A stretch of 64,000 nucleotides of DNA from Onchocerca volvulus (lineage: Eukaryota; Nematoda; Chromadorea; Rhabditida; Onchocercidae): assembly GCA_000499405.2 (NCBI GenBank), contig HG738137.1, forward strand, positions 23,110,546-23,174,545. The letters run 5' to 3'. The notes under the pieces are model-generated. The model ran no database searches. It was not told the origin of the DNA and worked only from the letters and a program-made list of their open reading frames with translations. Positions 1 through 13,038 of this stretch are shown piece by piece; the first letter of the stretch is position 1, and each line of letters begins with the position of its first letter. Made by a program: the position numbers and the translations under genes.

Positions 1-357
1 TTAGAAATATGGTTTTCTAAGAATGTTATATCTCGGTAGGTAAATTATATATGATAAGCTAAATATTATTAAACTATTAAGACACCAGTACTTTTAGCAC
101 CCTGACACATAAGTAATTTCGTGTATATTATCAGAATAATATATATATATATATATATTTTATTTATATGATTTTGAGATTAAAACTCATCTTTATTTTC
201 TGTTTTCATAGTTTGCGAATCGAATTACTCAAAAATAGGAACAGAACATTGATTTTCATGTGATTCTAATTTCATGAAATTGAGATAGAATGGTATCAAA
301 GAAATCGTGAAGAAGAGACCAGGAAGTGCGGAAAATAGAAATAATACTGATGCGAGA
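1..357. other. 5' flank of the LACTB2-like gene
   Basis: No gene is recognised here. An (AT)n microsatellite lies near 141-160. A good 3' splice acceptor (TTTTCATAG ending at 211) could receive a spliced leader or an upstream exon of the LACTB2-like gene; no leader or upstream coding exon could be identified. Confidence 0.4.
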
Positions 358-3299
358 ATGTGGAGGAAATTTTTGGCTGGAGTGGAAATGGTAACAAATA
401 TGACATATGATGCAACTCATTTTTCGTTTGCAGTTTTTGCTTATTGGTATAGCAAAATATTTTTCGCTAAAAAAATTTCTAATTTGACTAATTTGGATCC
501 GATTAGCCAACTGTCGAAAAATGTTTGCCGCATTTTGGGCCAAAATCCAGGGCCATTTACACTCCAAGGAACTAATACATATTTGGTCGGTACCACCGAA
601 GGGTAAACGTTTTATATTTTTTCTCACGCTTGTTAAAAAATGAGTAAAAAACACATTTCATCGGTTTTAATACTTTGAAGATTCATTGCTATCTAAGTTA
701 AATTCATTCATGAAATCACGTATTGAACAATTAGGTGAAAATGAAGCTAACTGATATGTTAAGCGATGAATTTACTAAAACTAAATAAATAGAGACATGG
801 ATAGATATAGTGCTTAAATATATATAAAACTTCTTTCCTCTTCTCCATTCATTCTCTTTCTTGCATTAAAGTATGTCTTATAATCGCTTAAAATAAACTA
901 TGACAGTCGAATAGTTTTTGATTTGACTATAGCGACCGGTTTAGACTTATTTTGAACCATTCTTGTTATAACGATGATGAAGTTGACTGCTATTTATACG
1001 AATTGATTGGACAGGAGAAAATATGTAATAAAATTTCAATTATTTGTAAAGTGATTGTGAAAAAAAAAAAAAAAATCGTGGCATTCATCCTGAACTTAAG
1101 TACTACTGTCATATTAATATAATATTAATATTATATTTGACAACTTCAGGGAGAAAGCATGTTATTAAAACCCAAGCATTTTTCTCTAATAAGGAAATTT
1201 TCTAACATTCGATTAATAAAACAACAAAATTTTTGATTCGATTTCACTCATTTTCTTGCACAAAGACTAAGTTTTGTTTCAATCAGAACTTTTTATTCAA
1301 AACCAGTTTTTAAAAACAGTTCAAAACCAGAAACTTGCTTTTTTGTTTTGTCTTAATTATTGACTTCAGTATAATTTAAACTGATTGAAATAATGAGTAA
1401 AGCGAAATTAGCGATACCAATATTGTCTTATGTTTTCACTCATTCTTATTTCCATTCATAAATTATGTTTTGCCCACTGATATGTGTTATATTAGTCTTG
1501 CTGCAAAACTAAGATTTAATTTTTCTTTTGTTTGAGGAAAATTTTAATCGACTGTGGTGACAATGGAGTGAAGCTGTATATTGATTATTTGAAGGAAGCA
1601 CTGGGTAATGATACAATAAGATTAATTGTTTGCACACACTGGCATGATGATCATGTTGGCGGAATACCGGATATTTTTAAACATGTTAAGTATTTTTCTT
1701 AATTTTAAAGCATCTTTAAAAATTTCATACTTTCAACTTCTTGATGGATTCTTTTTCACAATCATATTTTGTAGTGAATATTCAGTCAAACTTTCTTTTT
1801 TCTTTTTGATTTTAGCCGTATATTGAATTTTCCATTATTACTGTTCTTTGCATAAGGTACGTTTTATGAAAAATTCAATCTCATCATTAAAGGTAACGAA
1901 TGGACCAGTACCAGTTTATAAACGTAAAAGAACAGATTTACCAGAAGTGAGCAACGTAAAATTTAATTATATATCACCAGGAAGTGTCATTACGGTTCCT
2001 GGAGTTACTCTTAGGTAATATTTAAAATTTTTCTGATAAAATAATGAAGGAGTGACTTTTTAATTTAATCCTCATCTACACTGCGAATCGATATTAAGGA
2101 TATACTATCTACACTAAAAGAAGAGTATAAGTACATATTTCCTCTTGCTTATCAAATATTATGGTAAAATTTCATACTATATGATAATATAAATCAATTT
2201 AAATATAAATTTTTTGAATTTATTTTTGCTAGGAAATCTGATTTGAAACTGTATAAGAAATATGTGCTGCTCTTTAAAGTTCATAATTTTATTCATATTG
2301 CTGCCATAGTAAATAAACCTTCTGAAAATGGAATTATTTCTGTTAAGCTCAAAATAAAAAACTATATATGAATTTATTTGCTACAGAGCAACATTTTCCA
2401 AAAATTTTTTTACGATTTGAATTTCAACTATTGATTAATAAAACCAAAGCAACAAGGATAACTTTAAATAAATTAAAGGTGTATTGCAACACCGGGGCAT
2501 ACATCCGATCATATTTCTCTTTACTTTGAAGAAGAAGGTAGTCTCTTCAGTGGTGATTGCATACTTGGTGAAAGTTCTTCTGTATTTGAAGATCTATATG
2601 ATTATATGCATTCTTTGGAAATACTATCGGAACTTAATATTACTAGGTATTTGCATTAATTTTCTTTTTTTGTTACTGTTAAAAAAAGAAAGAAAAATTA
2701 TTAAATATCTTCTTATATAATCTTAGTAACAATGAAAGACAATTTCTAGGATATATCCAGGACATGGACCACTCATCGAGAAAGGCTTAGAAAAAATTCA
2801 TGAATATATAACACATCGGAAGAAGCGAGAAGATGAAATATTGGAAATATTGAAAAATAAAGCACTGGCATCTACCATGCAAATTACTAATTTGGTTTAT
2901 AAGATAGGTTTTCTCAATGCTTTTTGTATTGTCATATTATTAAATTTTTTGTAATTATCATGCTGGCAAATATCAGTTGTCTTCTGTTTTTACTTCGTTA
3001 CGAAAAGTTAAAAGTGTACAACTAACAGAACGAAGATCTCTTTTAAAAAAGTTCTGAAAAAAATTATCATACAAGTCTTTCTGATAAATTCTATGCAGTC
3101 ATTTATTAATTTAACTAATTATTTTATTTCATCTATGTTTATACAAGCTTATTTTCAGGATATACCTTGGTCGGTGAAATTGGGAGCTGTAAACAATGTG
3201 AATAAACATTTAATGAAGCTTGTTAAGGAAAATAGGGCTGAACAAGTCGGTTTTGATAGCTATCGCCTAATTAGTGCCCAAAATTCTAACACAGAATAA
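358..3299 (+). CDS. LACTB2-like metallo-beta-lactamase endoribonuclease
   Basis: Homologue of beta-lactamase-like protein 2, a metallo-beta-lactamase-fold enzyme known in animals as a single-strand RNA endonuclease, often mitochondrial. Exons read as 358-602, 1537-1684, 1893-2014, 2479-2646, 2750-2907 and 3148-3299, all phase-compatible, giving about 330 residues (family about 290). Family signatures occur in order: [16 protein letters not shown] (exon 1), the zinc motif HWHDDHVGG (residues about 116-124), [15 protein letters not shown] and YPGHGP. All expected metal-ligand His/Asp residues are present, so the enzyme looks active. The start is uncertain: ATG 358 is the first in-frame ATG, but homologues begin close to the NPGP motif and an acceptor-like TTTGCAG inside exon 1 could mark another 5' end. 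The last intron is also ambiguous: the best acceptor (TTTTCAG at 3158) is out of phase with the preceding donor, so the weaker acceptor at 3147 was used. Confidence 0.88.
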
Positions 3300-6210
3300 A
3301 TAACTACTCATGTTCATAACTGATATGGTTTGTTGTTATATATGTGCGTAATAGATTGTTCATTTGTTAAACAAACAGGATATCAGCAAGTAAAATTTAG
3401 TTTAATTTTTTTCTTTACATTTTACTGACGCGGCATCATATCAGTAATAGCTGACAACACTACAAAAAATAAAAAATAAAATTCGCTAGGCAAAAACATT
3501 AATCATCTTTGTAAAGTGGATGGATGCCATACAGCATTTATCATAAATGTGAAGAACAAATACAGTTTGTTCACGCAACAAAAATAAAACGGTATGTGTT
3601 TGATAGAAGGAAGTGTTTGGAACTGGTAATCGGGACTGAACTTTTCTTGCAAATCTTGAATAATATTACAAGAAAGATATAATGAAAGTTCAGTCAGTTA
3701 TACTGAACTATCAATAAAAATATAAATTATTATAAATCCCATTTCTAGGCTAGCATCAACCTGTTGAGAGAATATTTTTAAGCTCTTTTACTTTAAAGAC
3801 ATGTTGACTATATTCATATTGACATAACTAAGCATTTAATTTTATTCGATTCCGTTCCTGGACATTATGAAATGAATTTTAGATATCTATTGTTAAATCA
3901 AATCGTTTAAATCAATTCGTGCTCACTCATTTTATGATATAGAATATATTTCAAGAATTAAACACATCATACTGCTTTCCAGATTATTTGAGCTTCTCAT
4001 TGTTTTCACATACTTCAAAAGCAATCTAAGCTATTTATTTCTGCACTACGATGAAATTACTTTCTTTTACGGAATTCATTAAAAAAAATGTAAGTGTAAA
4101 GCAAATTTTTGTTAACTTCATTCCATTTTCAATATTTTAAACCTATATTGCCTACGATGGATAGCCAAAGAAGTTTCATACTTGCAAATTGCACTTTCAT
4201 AACTTCATCTAGATAATTAACTCCTCTCTCATAATGATTGAAATATCTACTCTTCAAGTAATTAATGTTGACCTCAAATAAGCAACTAGTCCTGCTATAA
4301 TTACAAGCTGTATATTCTTACTTTAATCTGTAAGAGAGGGAAAATATAGCAATGATCACTTCGAATTCAAAATATGTATGACTGTTACTAATCCAATATA
4401 TTCATTTTCAGGGCTTATTATTAATTATTCGTCTTACTAAAATTCAAATTCAACAATCGTTTACTGGAAATATTAAAAAATAAACACTAAATATATTTAA
4501 ATATCGTCACTTTATACATCTGAAAAGAGTATAACTGAGAAAAATTGGAATTGCCATGTATAAATGGTGCTATTTTTCCAATTTTCCTATTTTTGATTTG
4601 ACAAAAAAAAAAGAACAGAAAAAACAAATGATAAAATGTTTTTCTAATGACAATTAATAGATGGATTTTTTTTTTTTTTCTATGATGTTTCAAAGATGGA
4701 AATATATATCAACTGTCAAAATGCAATGTGTTTGCCTTTTTCATCAGTCAATTTGCTTGATCAAACAAATGTCTGCATTTCTTTAATTTGGTATGAAGAA
4801 TTAATTGCTTATAAAGTCATCAATTTCTTCATTATTTCACCTTTTCAATCCATAATTTATAATTTATTTGCATTTTTGCAATTGTCACGCATATTCTATT
4901 CTTATTCCATAGTACAGATATCGAAAGAGTGTCAAAACTTGTTTAAATAAGGCTAAAACTTGTTTTATTATCGGATGGAAATATATACAGATACATATGT
5001 CTGTATATATTTCTTCTTTTTCCATCTATTTTTTGATTATTAATATTTATTTATTTAATTTATTTATATAATACTTTCATCTTCGCTTTTTACTTCGGCA
5101 AATTTTCTAAAATCTTTTATATTAATAATCAAAAAATGAATATATTAGTGTTGGAAAGTTCCGTAAAAAGAGTACAAGAAGGAAGAGTAAGGAACTATTT
5201 GTACCTTTTCTCAAGTTTTGAATCTTGACTATTGCGATATTCTCTCATAGTATGATTTTCTGAATCAATTTCAAGGGATTACTTCAACAGAAATCTTTTG
5301 ATCGTGATGATATATGCGTATGATCAGATCAATCAACTCACTCTTCTCATAATATGTGTGATCAGTTTGAAGTGGCATCAAGATGACTTCATTCACGTAG
5401 TAGAACACTGTATAATTTATTATCGCCAAAAAGAAAAATAATTATTGAAAAGATATTTATTTCAATTTTTTCTTTTTCTTTTTTTCATTTTTATTTTTTT
5501 TTTTTTTTCGTAATTAAAATCTGATCGATATAAAGAATGGATAGGAATGAGAGACCATTCGCCCATTCGATCGTAAAAAATCGGAGTCAGTCTACATAAA
5601 TTTTCTGATGATTTATCAGTCGAAAAGTTTCTCTCATTCTTAGTTACCCATATTTCTCCTTCTTTACCCGTTTAGAATACTTTCCATCAACAAATTTTTG
5701 AGCAAAATGGGATAGGGTTGGGTTAGTGGTGAGGAGGAGGTGTATTTCGAAGTGTTGACAATGAAGAATTTGTCCGATCGATCCGCGTGATAATAAATTC
5801 ATCCCATCAGATCAGTGTCGCAGACATCGTTAGCATCGATAATGTTTGCGACCACTACTTGTTTATCGATCCATCTGTTCAGAGCAGATTTTCCTGTCAC
5901 TTATTGTCATCATTGCATACTTCATAATTCATTATTATTGTTATTGACAGTTTAAAGTCTCATGATTGAAAAGTTCCATTTCAAGTTTAATTTCTCAAAA
6001 ATTTTGAAACAAAAAAGATTTTCTCACAAATATTATTTTCTTCCATTTCTTTTTTTTTTTTTTTTTTTTTAAGCAAAATTACAGGCAATTTTTAAATGTC
6101 ATTTTTTTCTGAAGGGCAGGAGAGGAGACATGTGTTTATGTGTATGTGTATTGATCGATCTCGATCTGTTCAATTCATCATCATATCATCAATCATTATA
6201 CCTGAGAGCA
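3300..6210. other. intergenic region, no gene seen
   Basis: AT-rich with poly-T/poly-A runs (for example near 4668-4679, 5490-5508 and 6050-6070). Short ORFs at 4487-4693 (-) and 4696-4950 (+) have low-complexity composition, no motif and no convincing splice partners. The 5650-6200 part is less AT-biased and is the likely promoter region of the Ly6-like gene; no defined element could be named. Confidence 0.5.
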
Positions 6211-6290
6211 TTTCAGCGATGCTCTTTCAATCACTGCCATGATCATTTTCCAATCACTGTCATGATCATTCTCCAATCACTGGCATGATC
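6211..6290 (+). promoter_or_regulatory. tandem overlapping uORF ladder before the Ly6-like gene
   Basis: Four ATGs at 6219, 6239, 6262 and 6285 lie in a tandem repeat; the last three are exactly 23 bp apart and each copy carries CAATCACTG followed by ATGATC. The first three open tiny ORFs (MLFQSLP, MIIFQSLS, MIILQSLA) whose TGA stops overlap the next ATG as ATGA. The fourth ATG starts the main protein. A TTTCAG acceptor at 6211-6216 lies 2 nt before the first ATG and could be a trans- or cis-splice site. The layout suggests sequential termination-reinitiation; that function is inference. Confidence 0.6.
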
Positions 6291-9200
6291 AACGCAATTT
6301 TTCAAGGACCTTTTATAACGATTCTTACCATCGTTGTTTTTTTCGTCATCAGAAATGGTAATGTTGCAACCGCAAAAAGAAGACCATGGACGGAACAAGA
6401 TGAAGCTCGAAGAATCCAACAGGTTGTTCGGTACAGTTCGACTGATTCATTTTTGACGACTAATTCATCTTTTTTTCATTTTTGATTTTTGGAATGTTTA
6501 ATTCAATAAATTAAAGAAAAGTCCTGTAGACAAAAAAAGTTTCAATTCGAGTTTAATTTATCGAAATTTCGGAACAAAAAAGATTCTTTCATCAATATTA
6601 TTTTCTTCTATTCATCTCTTTAAGCAGAATCGCTGAAATCATTAAAAAAAAAAAATTTTTTTTGAATTATTTGCCGCAAAATTTTCTTTTTTCTCCCCAT
6701 CGAATGAACTTTTTGACCTTCGTCTCGCTCATATCAATCATGCCTTGAAGCTGTTTTCATCGGGATTTTCATCGATTGCAATCTTTCATCATCATAATTT
6801 TTTTTGTCGCTTCAATAATTCTGAATCTATCAATAAAATAGCATCATTTAAAATGAGACAAAATCTATCATTCTTTTGTTCAATTAGCTATAGACTAATG
6901 CAAATAATTCAGTCTTCCATAAGCACATAAAATCTTTTTTTTATTTTTCATGAAATGAAATGAATTGAAGATAATGGAGGCTGAAAGAATGGAATATGAA
7001 ATAGAACAGCGTGCTCAATCTGCTGTTATTGTTGTAGATGATAGTGAAATACCACGAAAAGATCATCATGATCATCTGATTACTGAAGCTTATCACTACA
7101 AAAAAGAAGCAATATTACCAGTTACACTTCCAACTACCGCTGCTACCACTTCAGGTAATTTTACTGATATACTCATTTTTACTAAATCAGAGATTTCTTT
7201 GACAGATAAAAGTAAGTCTCTTATTTTACAGCTACTTTAGTATCTTTTTATTTTCTTTATCTTTTTCTTTTCTTTCAGTTTAACACCAATCCGAATAATT
7301 TATTGCAAAATTAATTGAAATTACATTGAAATTTAAAATGCAAGAGTGGAAAAAAATATGGAAGAAATAAGTTGTCCCTCACATTTATACCATTCTAACC
7401 TTTTTCATTGCCACAAATATTGTTATAATTTTTTTTCTCTTTTTTTTTTTTTGATGATAGAAAGGAAAACGATGTAAACAAAAAAAAGTTAGGCAAAAAA
7501 AATCTTTATTAGTAAAATGAAAAAGGTAGAATGGTACTAATGTGAGGGACAATTTATCATAGGTTACTGAAGCTGAATTAATTGACGATATTTTGAGATA
7601 AATTAGCTGACAAAAAAGTGAAATCTTTCAACATTTTAAGAAGAACGAAAATATGTAAATTTTTATAATTTTTAAAGTAACGATTTAAATATAACTGTTA
7701 AATATGGTTAAATAAATTTTAGCCATACATCGTCTTAAATATATATTTGTTTGATTTTAAATACATGAATTTTTTTCAAAAGAATATATATATTGAAAAT
7801 TTTGTAATTCATCTAATACTTAATTTCATAATTAGTATTTGCCTCTGTGAAACCATGTACTCACTGTCAATTTCGTAGTATATTAGATGATTTCATTGAA
7901 AATGAAAGTTTTAAAACCAAACTTTTAAAACTCAATAGTCCCATAGTTCACAGTTATTAAATGATGTGCGATTTGAGTAGTTTGTTTAAGGATGTGATTT
8001 AGATCTAATAAAAATTAAGGATATAAGTTAAATTTAATTTTTTTAAAATTTTAAATTTACAAAGGAAAAATTCTTTATTGATATTATCCATAGATAATGA
8101 CTATTGGTGTTATCATTGTACGAGTCCATTGAACATAATGAGCGGCGATATGCAGCGTGCGATTGAAAAGTTTCTACGTATTCGTCGGACGGTTTATCCA
8201 ATTCACGTGAAAAATATGCGATGCTCGGAACCACGTAATTTGACAGAATTAGCTGTGCAACATTGTCGACATCCCTATTGTCAAACGTTAATTTTGATGG
8301 ATCATAATTTGGGCAAGTTTCTTTTCATTTCATTTTTTTAAATATCCAATTTATCAGCAGCAGTTTTTTCCCTCTCTTTTTTTTCATTGAATACTGATAC
8401 TTTTCATTAAAAATTTAGTAGATTTTTTGGAAAATAATTTTGAATATTTTAATTTTAATTTTTTTCATCAAAAGTCATTTCATATGCAGAATGAGCGAAT
8501 ATGTGGTATAGCATGAAACCATTTATCAGCTAATAATTGATCTTCGCTTAATGAAATTTGCTATTGTTTTGTCAATTATTATTTTAAATTTATAAAATTG
8601 TAAAATTTTATAAATATCTATTCTTTTATATTGTTCATATAAGTCATTTATATCGAATAATAAAATGAAAGCATTTACAACTTAACCTATCTGGATTCAT
8701 TATTCTTTTAAAATTTAAAAATGATTCAAAGTTTTTAAAATTTCCTGATTGTTAATTTTATTTATTTTTTGCAAAATCTTCAATAATTTAAAATTTCATT
8801 TGTATCTTCTTTTTTGCATGATTTCATACTTTTTTTGATGGTTAATAAAAATTATGCAACTTATCAATTGGGAAAATATACAATTTAAAAATTTTGAAAT
8901 TCGTAAAAAAAAAAAAGAAGAGAAATTTCGCTTACTTTTCAGGTACAGCATTTACAATACGTGGTTGTGCAGAAACATTTGGAGCAATAAATGATAAGTT
9001 GCTTGAGGCGCGTGGTGATAACACGTGTCAGAAGTAAGAAATACATTATTGCTAATTAATTTAATTGACGTTCTAATTAGTAATGCGGTAAATATTCCTT
9101 CGTTTCAATATATAAGAGATATGATAACGGCGATTTTGATCAACGAATAGGTAGAACAATGAATATACAGGTTAATGAAAGGATTAAAAAGATTCAAAAA

Positions 9201-9418
9201 CTTTGAAGACAATCGTTTTCAGGCTACATGATCAGCTGGATATCCAAGAATGTATCTGTCGGCATCGACGGTACTGCTATCCCGGCGCAAAACGTCGATT
9301 TTTCGGCTCTTCAGCAGAAACAATATTCATGGCTTCAGCACCAACTGATAAATTACTATCCATATTTTGTGTTATTTTATTGATTTCTATAAAGCTTATA
9401 CTTTATGACCATTTTTAG
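6285..9418 (+). CDS. secreted Ly6/three-finger-like GPI-anchored protein
   Basis: Exons 6285-6422, 6971-7154, 8094-8312, 8943-9033 and 9223-9418 join in phase to about 275 residues. The N terminus is a signal peptide (hydrophobic ITILTIVVFFVI). A low-complexity acidic/His-containing spacer follows, then a ten-cysteine domain opening with WCYHCTSPLN, continuing through CRHPYC and RGCAE, and closing with CICRHRRYC. This spacing resembles the Ly6/uPAR superfamily seen in nematodes (ODR-2/HOT-like proteins). The C terminus is small residues plus a hydrophobic stretch (SIFCVILLISIKLIL), as in GPI-anchored proteins. The third intron has a GC donor (G|GCAAGT), the only choice that keeps the frame. 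The join of exons 1 and 2 uses a weak acceptor. The exact family member and ligand are not recognised. It probably acts at the cell surface. Confidence 0.72.
7369..7555. repeat. inverted repeat, MITE-like, inside intron 2 of the Ly6-like gene
   Basis: Arms of about 41 bp at 7369-7411 and 7513-7555 are imperfect reverse complements; both outer ends carry TTGTCCCTCACATT. A roughly 100-bp A/T-rich loop separates them. The structure fits a small non-autonomous DNA element or a long hairpin. No target-site duplication was established. Confidence 0.5.
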
Positions 9419-11040
9419 CAAATTCTATCTCAGGCATTGCTGCTTTTTTATTTATAAATTCAAATTCTTTGAATTTTCTTTTCAAAAACTTTATTTCCTC
9501 TCAAAGTACTTTTTTTTAATTTATATGTTTTGATTGTTTAAATTTTTATAACAAAAAAAAAATATTTGAAATTGCAAGAAATTCATCAGAAAAAAAGAAA
9601 ACGAAAAATGAATTATAGAAAATAATACACTGAAAAGAACAAATAGCTTTTTTCTGAATTCAAATTATCCATATACCACTTTGATGATTTCTCATATTTC
9701 TTATCACATGATCTAATTTCATTGATTGTATTTTTGGTGAAATTATTCTCACAATTATCGGGTAATGTATTTGAAGTTTTGACAATTCATGTGCCACAGA
9801 TATGTTGCTCCCTATATTATCACTTATTTCAAGTTATTCTCAAATATTTCTTTTCAAAATTTTCCAATAATTTGTATAAACTTACGTAACACTACATCGT
9901 ATGTCGAATTCAAAATATTGGAACTATTGTTAGTTTTATATAAAAAATTACAAGTTTGCTTTTAAAATTATAAAAATAAGAAATAATCTTTATGCAAATT
10001 ATTAAAAATTTCGGAGTGATCAAAAAGTTTTGTTACAGGATATTATTTTGGTCCATCTAATTAATTTAGTGATTGATGTTAATGCATTTCTTCTTTCAAT
10101 TTTTGCAATTTTTAGTGTCATTTTGTAAAATTGTTCTAGAACAGTTAATGATAAAATTATTATTCATTAAATTATAAGATTATTAAAATTACTAAATTTG
10201 AAATTCGAGAAGAAAATTGACAATAAGTGAGTGATAATTTCTGGCTACAGTGAAAATTGAAATATTTCACTCTATCACATGTCAAATTCGAAATACTGAA
10301 AGTATTATTGTCTTAAAATGAGTTAAATATGAAGTCAATAAAACCGAAAATGTAATACTTTTTTGCGTGGTATGACTCAGACATTACATTCTGAGTATAA
10401 TATGGTGAAAAATTCATGACTGACTCTTTGAAATTAATTGTCTAATTCGTTAAACTCATCAATTTAATAAATTACAAGAAATCGAAGCAAGTATACTGTA
10501 TAAATTTTTTAAATTTTCAAAATTTAAATTATGAACATGCTCTTACAGTTCCTTTTTTTTTTTGCTCAATTCGTTTTTCGAAGAAAATGCAAGGAATTAA
10601 TATGATCAAGAAAGAAATGAGCTCATGTCTGATGATAATTTACATGCAAAAATTACTGAAGTTCAAACATACCGTTGATGTTTCTCAAAAAAAACTAAAG
10701 TTTGCTGTCTTTTTTTTTTTTTTTGAAAAAGACTTTCCTGATGACCCTCTACTATATAGTTGCTCGTCAGTTCGATTTTATTTTCAATATCAGAAAAAAA
10801 AAATTCTGTTAATTTAAGCAATGAAAATGCGTGGAATTTCTGGATGAACAAAGAAAAATGACTTGTTTTCTGAATGAGAATGCAATTGATCGTTTTCAAA
10901 ATTTTGCAAATAATATCAGTTTTATATTTTGCAATCGAGTAGACTTAAAATGTAAACCAAATTGATTAATTTAAACATGTACCAATTTATTTATTGCATA
11001 AATAAATTAAACTAATTCCAAATCCTGCAACAAATTCCGA
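9419..11040. other. intergenic region between convergent genes
   Basis: AT-rich spacer between the 3' ends of the Ly6-like gene (+) and the four-span membrane protein gene (-). The overlapping ORFs at 10587-10817 (+) and 10663-10899 (-) share one low-complexity stretch and look random. No repeat or RNA gene seen. Confidence 0.5.
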
Positions 11041-13038
11041 TCAAAATTGTTTTTCGTCACTTTTTAAAAGTATCCTTGCCACACCATTCTTGTTTTCCAT
11101 GAATGCCTGATATAGTGTATAAAGTAGCAAACAGTTGATAATAATAGCAATTGAAATTAGTGATAATGCCTGAAATTAAAGATAATTTCATTTCTTTATT
11201 TTTTTTTTCTATTTCATATTTACGGTCTTTATTTATCTTTTCTTCATCCCATCATTTTATCGATAATTCAAATAAAAATTGATTATATACATTGAAATGC
11301 AATATCTGTTCATTTTATTCATCATTTATAATTTTGTTCCATTTGCTGCATCGATCCCTTATCATACTTTAAATTGATAATTTAACAGCAGAAGGAAATG
11401 CGTAATATATGAAACGGTTAGTCTAACATATAAATGAATATTAAAAGATATATTCATCGTCTATTATCTTATTTATATTGAAAAGAAACTCGTTTTTCTG
11501 CAAATGGTAGAGTAGGTGCTTGTTGAAGTAAATTATTTCCATGCCATAAATTAGGCCATTCGTAAATAATCGATATTATGATCCAAAATAAAGAGCTAAG
11601 AGCTACAAGTAAAGTATTTGAAGGTTTTTTTTTTTTTTCAAAGATAAACTTGACAAAATTTATGGACGTATTAAGAGAAGGACGGATCATTCAGTGAATG
11701 GTATGGCTAAGTAATATTATTTCATAGTAAATAATTTGGTAAATTAGTAATTTAGCAAATAATTTATTAATTAATACTTAATCCTTTATTTTAATTTTTG
11801 TTCATTTAATTTCTAATGCAACATAAACATCAAATTTCCTCAATTTTAAAGCAACATTTCAAATCTTTATCATCTCCATCAGTTTATTAATAATGTTTAA
11901 TTACCGGCGATATTCAATGCTGGAATTGCTATATTATTGGGTGTAATAGTAGTGGGCAACCTGACACGCCAAATGAGCCAGGTGTGCCAGCTATTGGTTA
12001 ATAGTACCAATATTGCTTCAAACAAGCCTGTTATGGTCTAAATAATTTTGCAGTAATTGAATGAAATTTCAAAAATGCCAATGTCATTCCATTGCAAGAC
12101 CATTTTGCTTCTTCACGCAATCAAATCATTCAGCAAATAATCAGCAATCATAGTTCTTTAATGATATGATCTTTTTCACCCATCTTCAACCATACTCACA
12201 TTTGCTATTCATCAGAATCCTACCTGATTTCGAAATGGCAAACTTAGTTTGGCCAGATTATTTGCATCCAAACTTCTGCCCAACAGTGTTTCTAATCGTA
12301 TTTCTATGCACGTTTCTAGTGTTCGGTATATCTGGTGCCTAAATTTAAATTTTCCGGAAAGCAATTTTAATCTGATTAGTTTCTCTTTCAGGGTTGACAA
12401 TTTTAAAGAATAAAGTAAATTGGTAATTTCGACACTACCATCATCATAAGATTAACATGCAACTATTCAAAATCCATCCTCGATGAATTTATCATTTATC
12501 AGTTCGTATCAAAATCATTGCTTTAGAAGACCTACAATTGTTGATTGGTTATTCCAAATTGTTGCATTATTCGTTCATCAAATGCTTGATATGTTTTATT
12601 AGCATACTGAAAGATTTCCTTCCAACATATCGGTGTTGGATTTAACAAATCATAGAGAATCCAAACTATGATCATCTCATTCACTATCAATAACAATAAT
12701 GTCCCATCGATCATATAGTAATAGATTCTACAATTTATGCCTAACATCTTTTTAAATTTTTGAAATTGAACTGAATATAAGCATATTCCGCTTGGATCAC
12801 TTTTAATATGCTTATTGTAAATGAAATTTATATCATTAATGATATAATTATTTCCACTTAACGCTATTTAGATCACTAATATCCGCTCACTTTTATTTCA
12901 AAACATTTAAATACAGCTTTTCTTCAATAAATTACATAAGTCGATTTTAAAATTCTGAACTTACGAGCTCAACTCGACAATTGAACTCTACATTCAGTCA
13001 AAAGATGAAGTGCTTACTTTGATTGACCGATTGCCATT
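11041..13038 (-). CDS. uncharacterised four-span membrane protein, 3' block of gene
   Basis: Not recognised. On the minus strand the exons 12770-12536, 12338-12224, 12037-11905, 11602-11490 and 11169-11041 join without any frame conflict, with donors such as GTAGGT and acceptors such as TTTCAG. They encode about 240 C-terminal residues. Four hydrophobic segments are visible: TLLLLIVNEMIIVWIL, FEAILVLLTNSWHTWLIW, ALSSLFWIIISIIYEW and LSLISIAIIINCLLLYTL. A loop rich in charged residues separates spans 1 and 2, and the tail ends KSDEKQF. A 21-nt microexon at 13038-13018, between CACAG and GTAAGC, fits the phase of the next exon and probably belongs here. No catalytic motif was seen. It may be a nematode-specific membrane protein or a divergent receptor. 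The 5' end is unresolved; the block at 13975-16393 on the same strand is the likely N-terminal part. Confidence 0.68.

Noticed and set aside
256..654. 132-codon minus ORF opposite LACTB2-like exon 1
   Set aside because: Lies antisense to the conserved [16 protein letters not shown] exon; no signal peptide or splice context of its own.
9114..9170. Extra exon in the Ly6-like gene between exons 4 and 5
   Set aside because: Including it forces a stop or breaks the phase; direct joining of 9033 to 9223 gives CQKLHDQLDIQEC without conflict.
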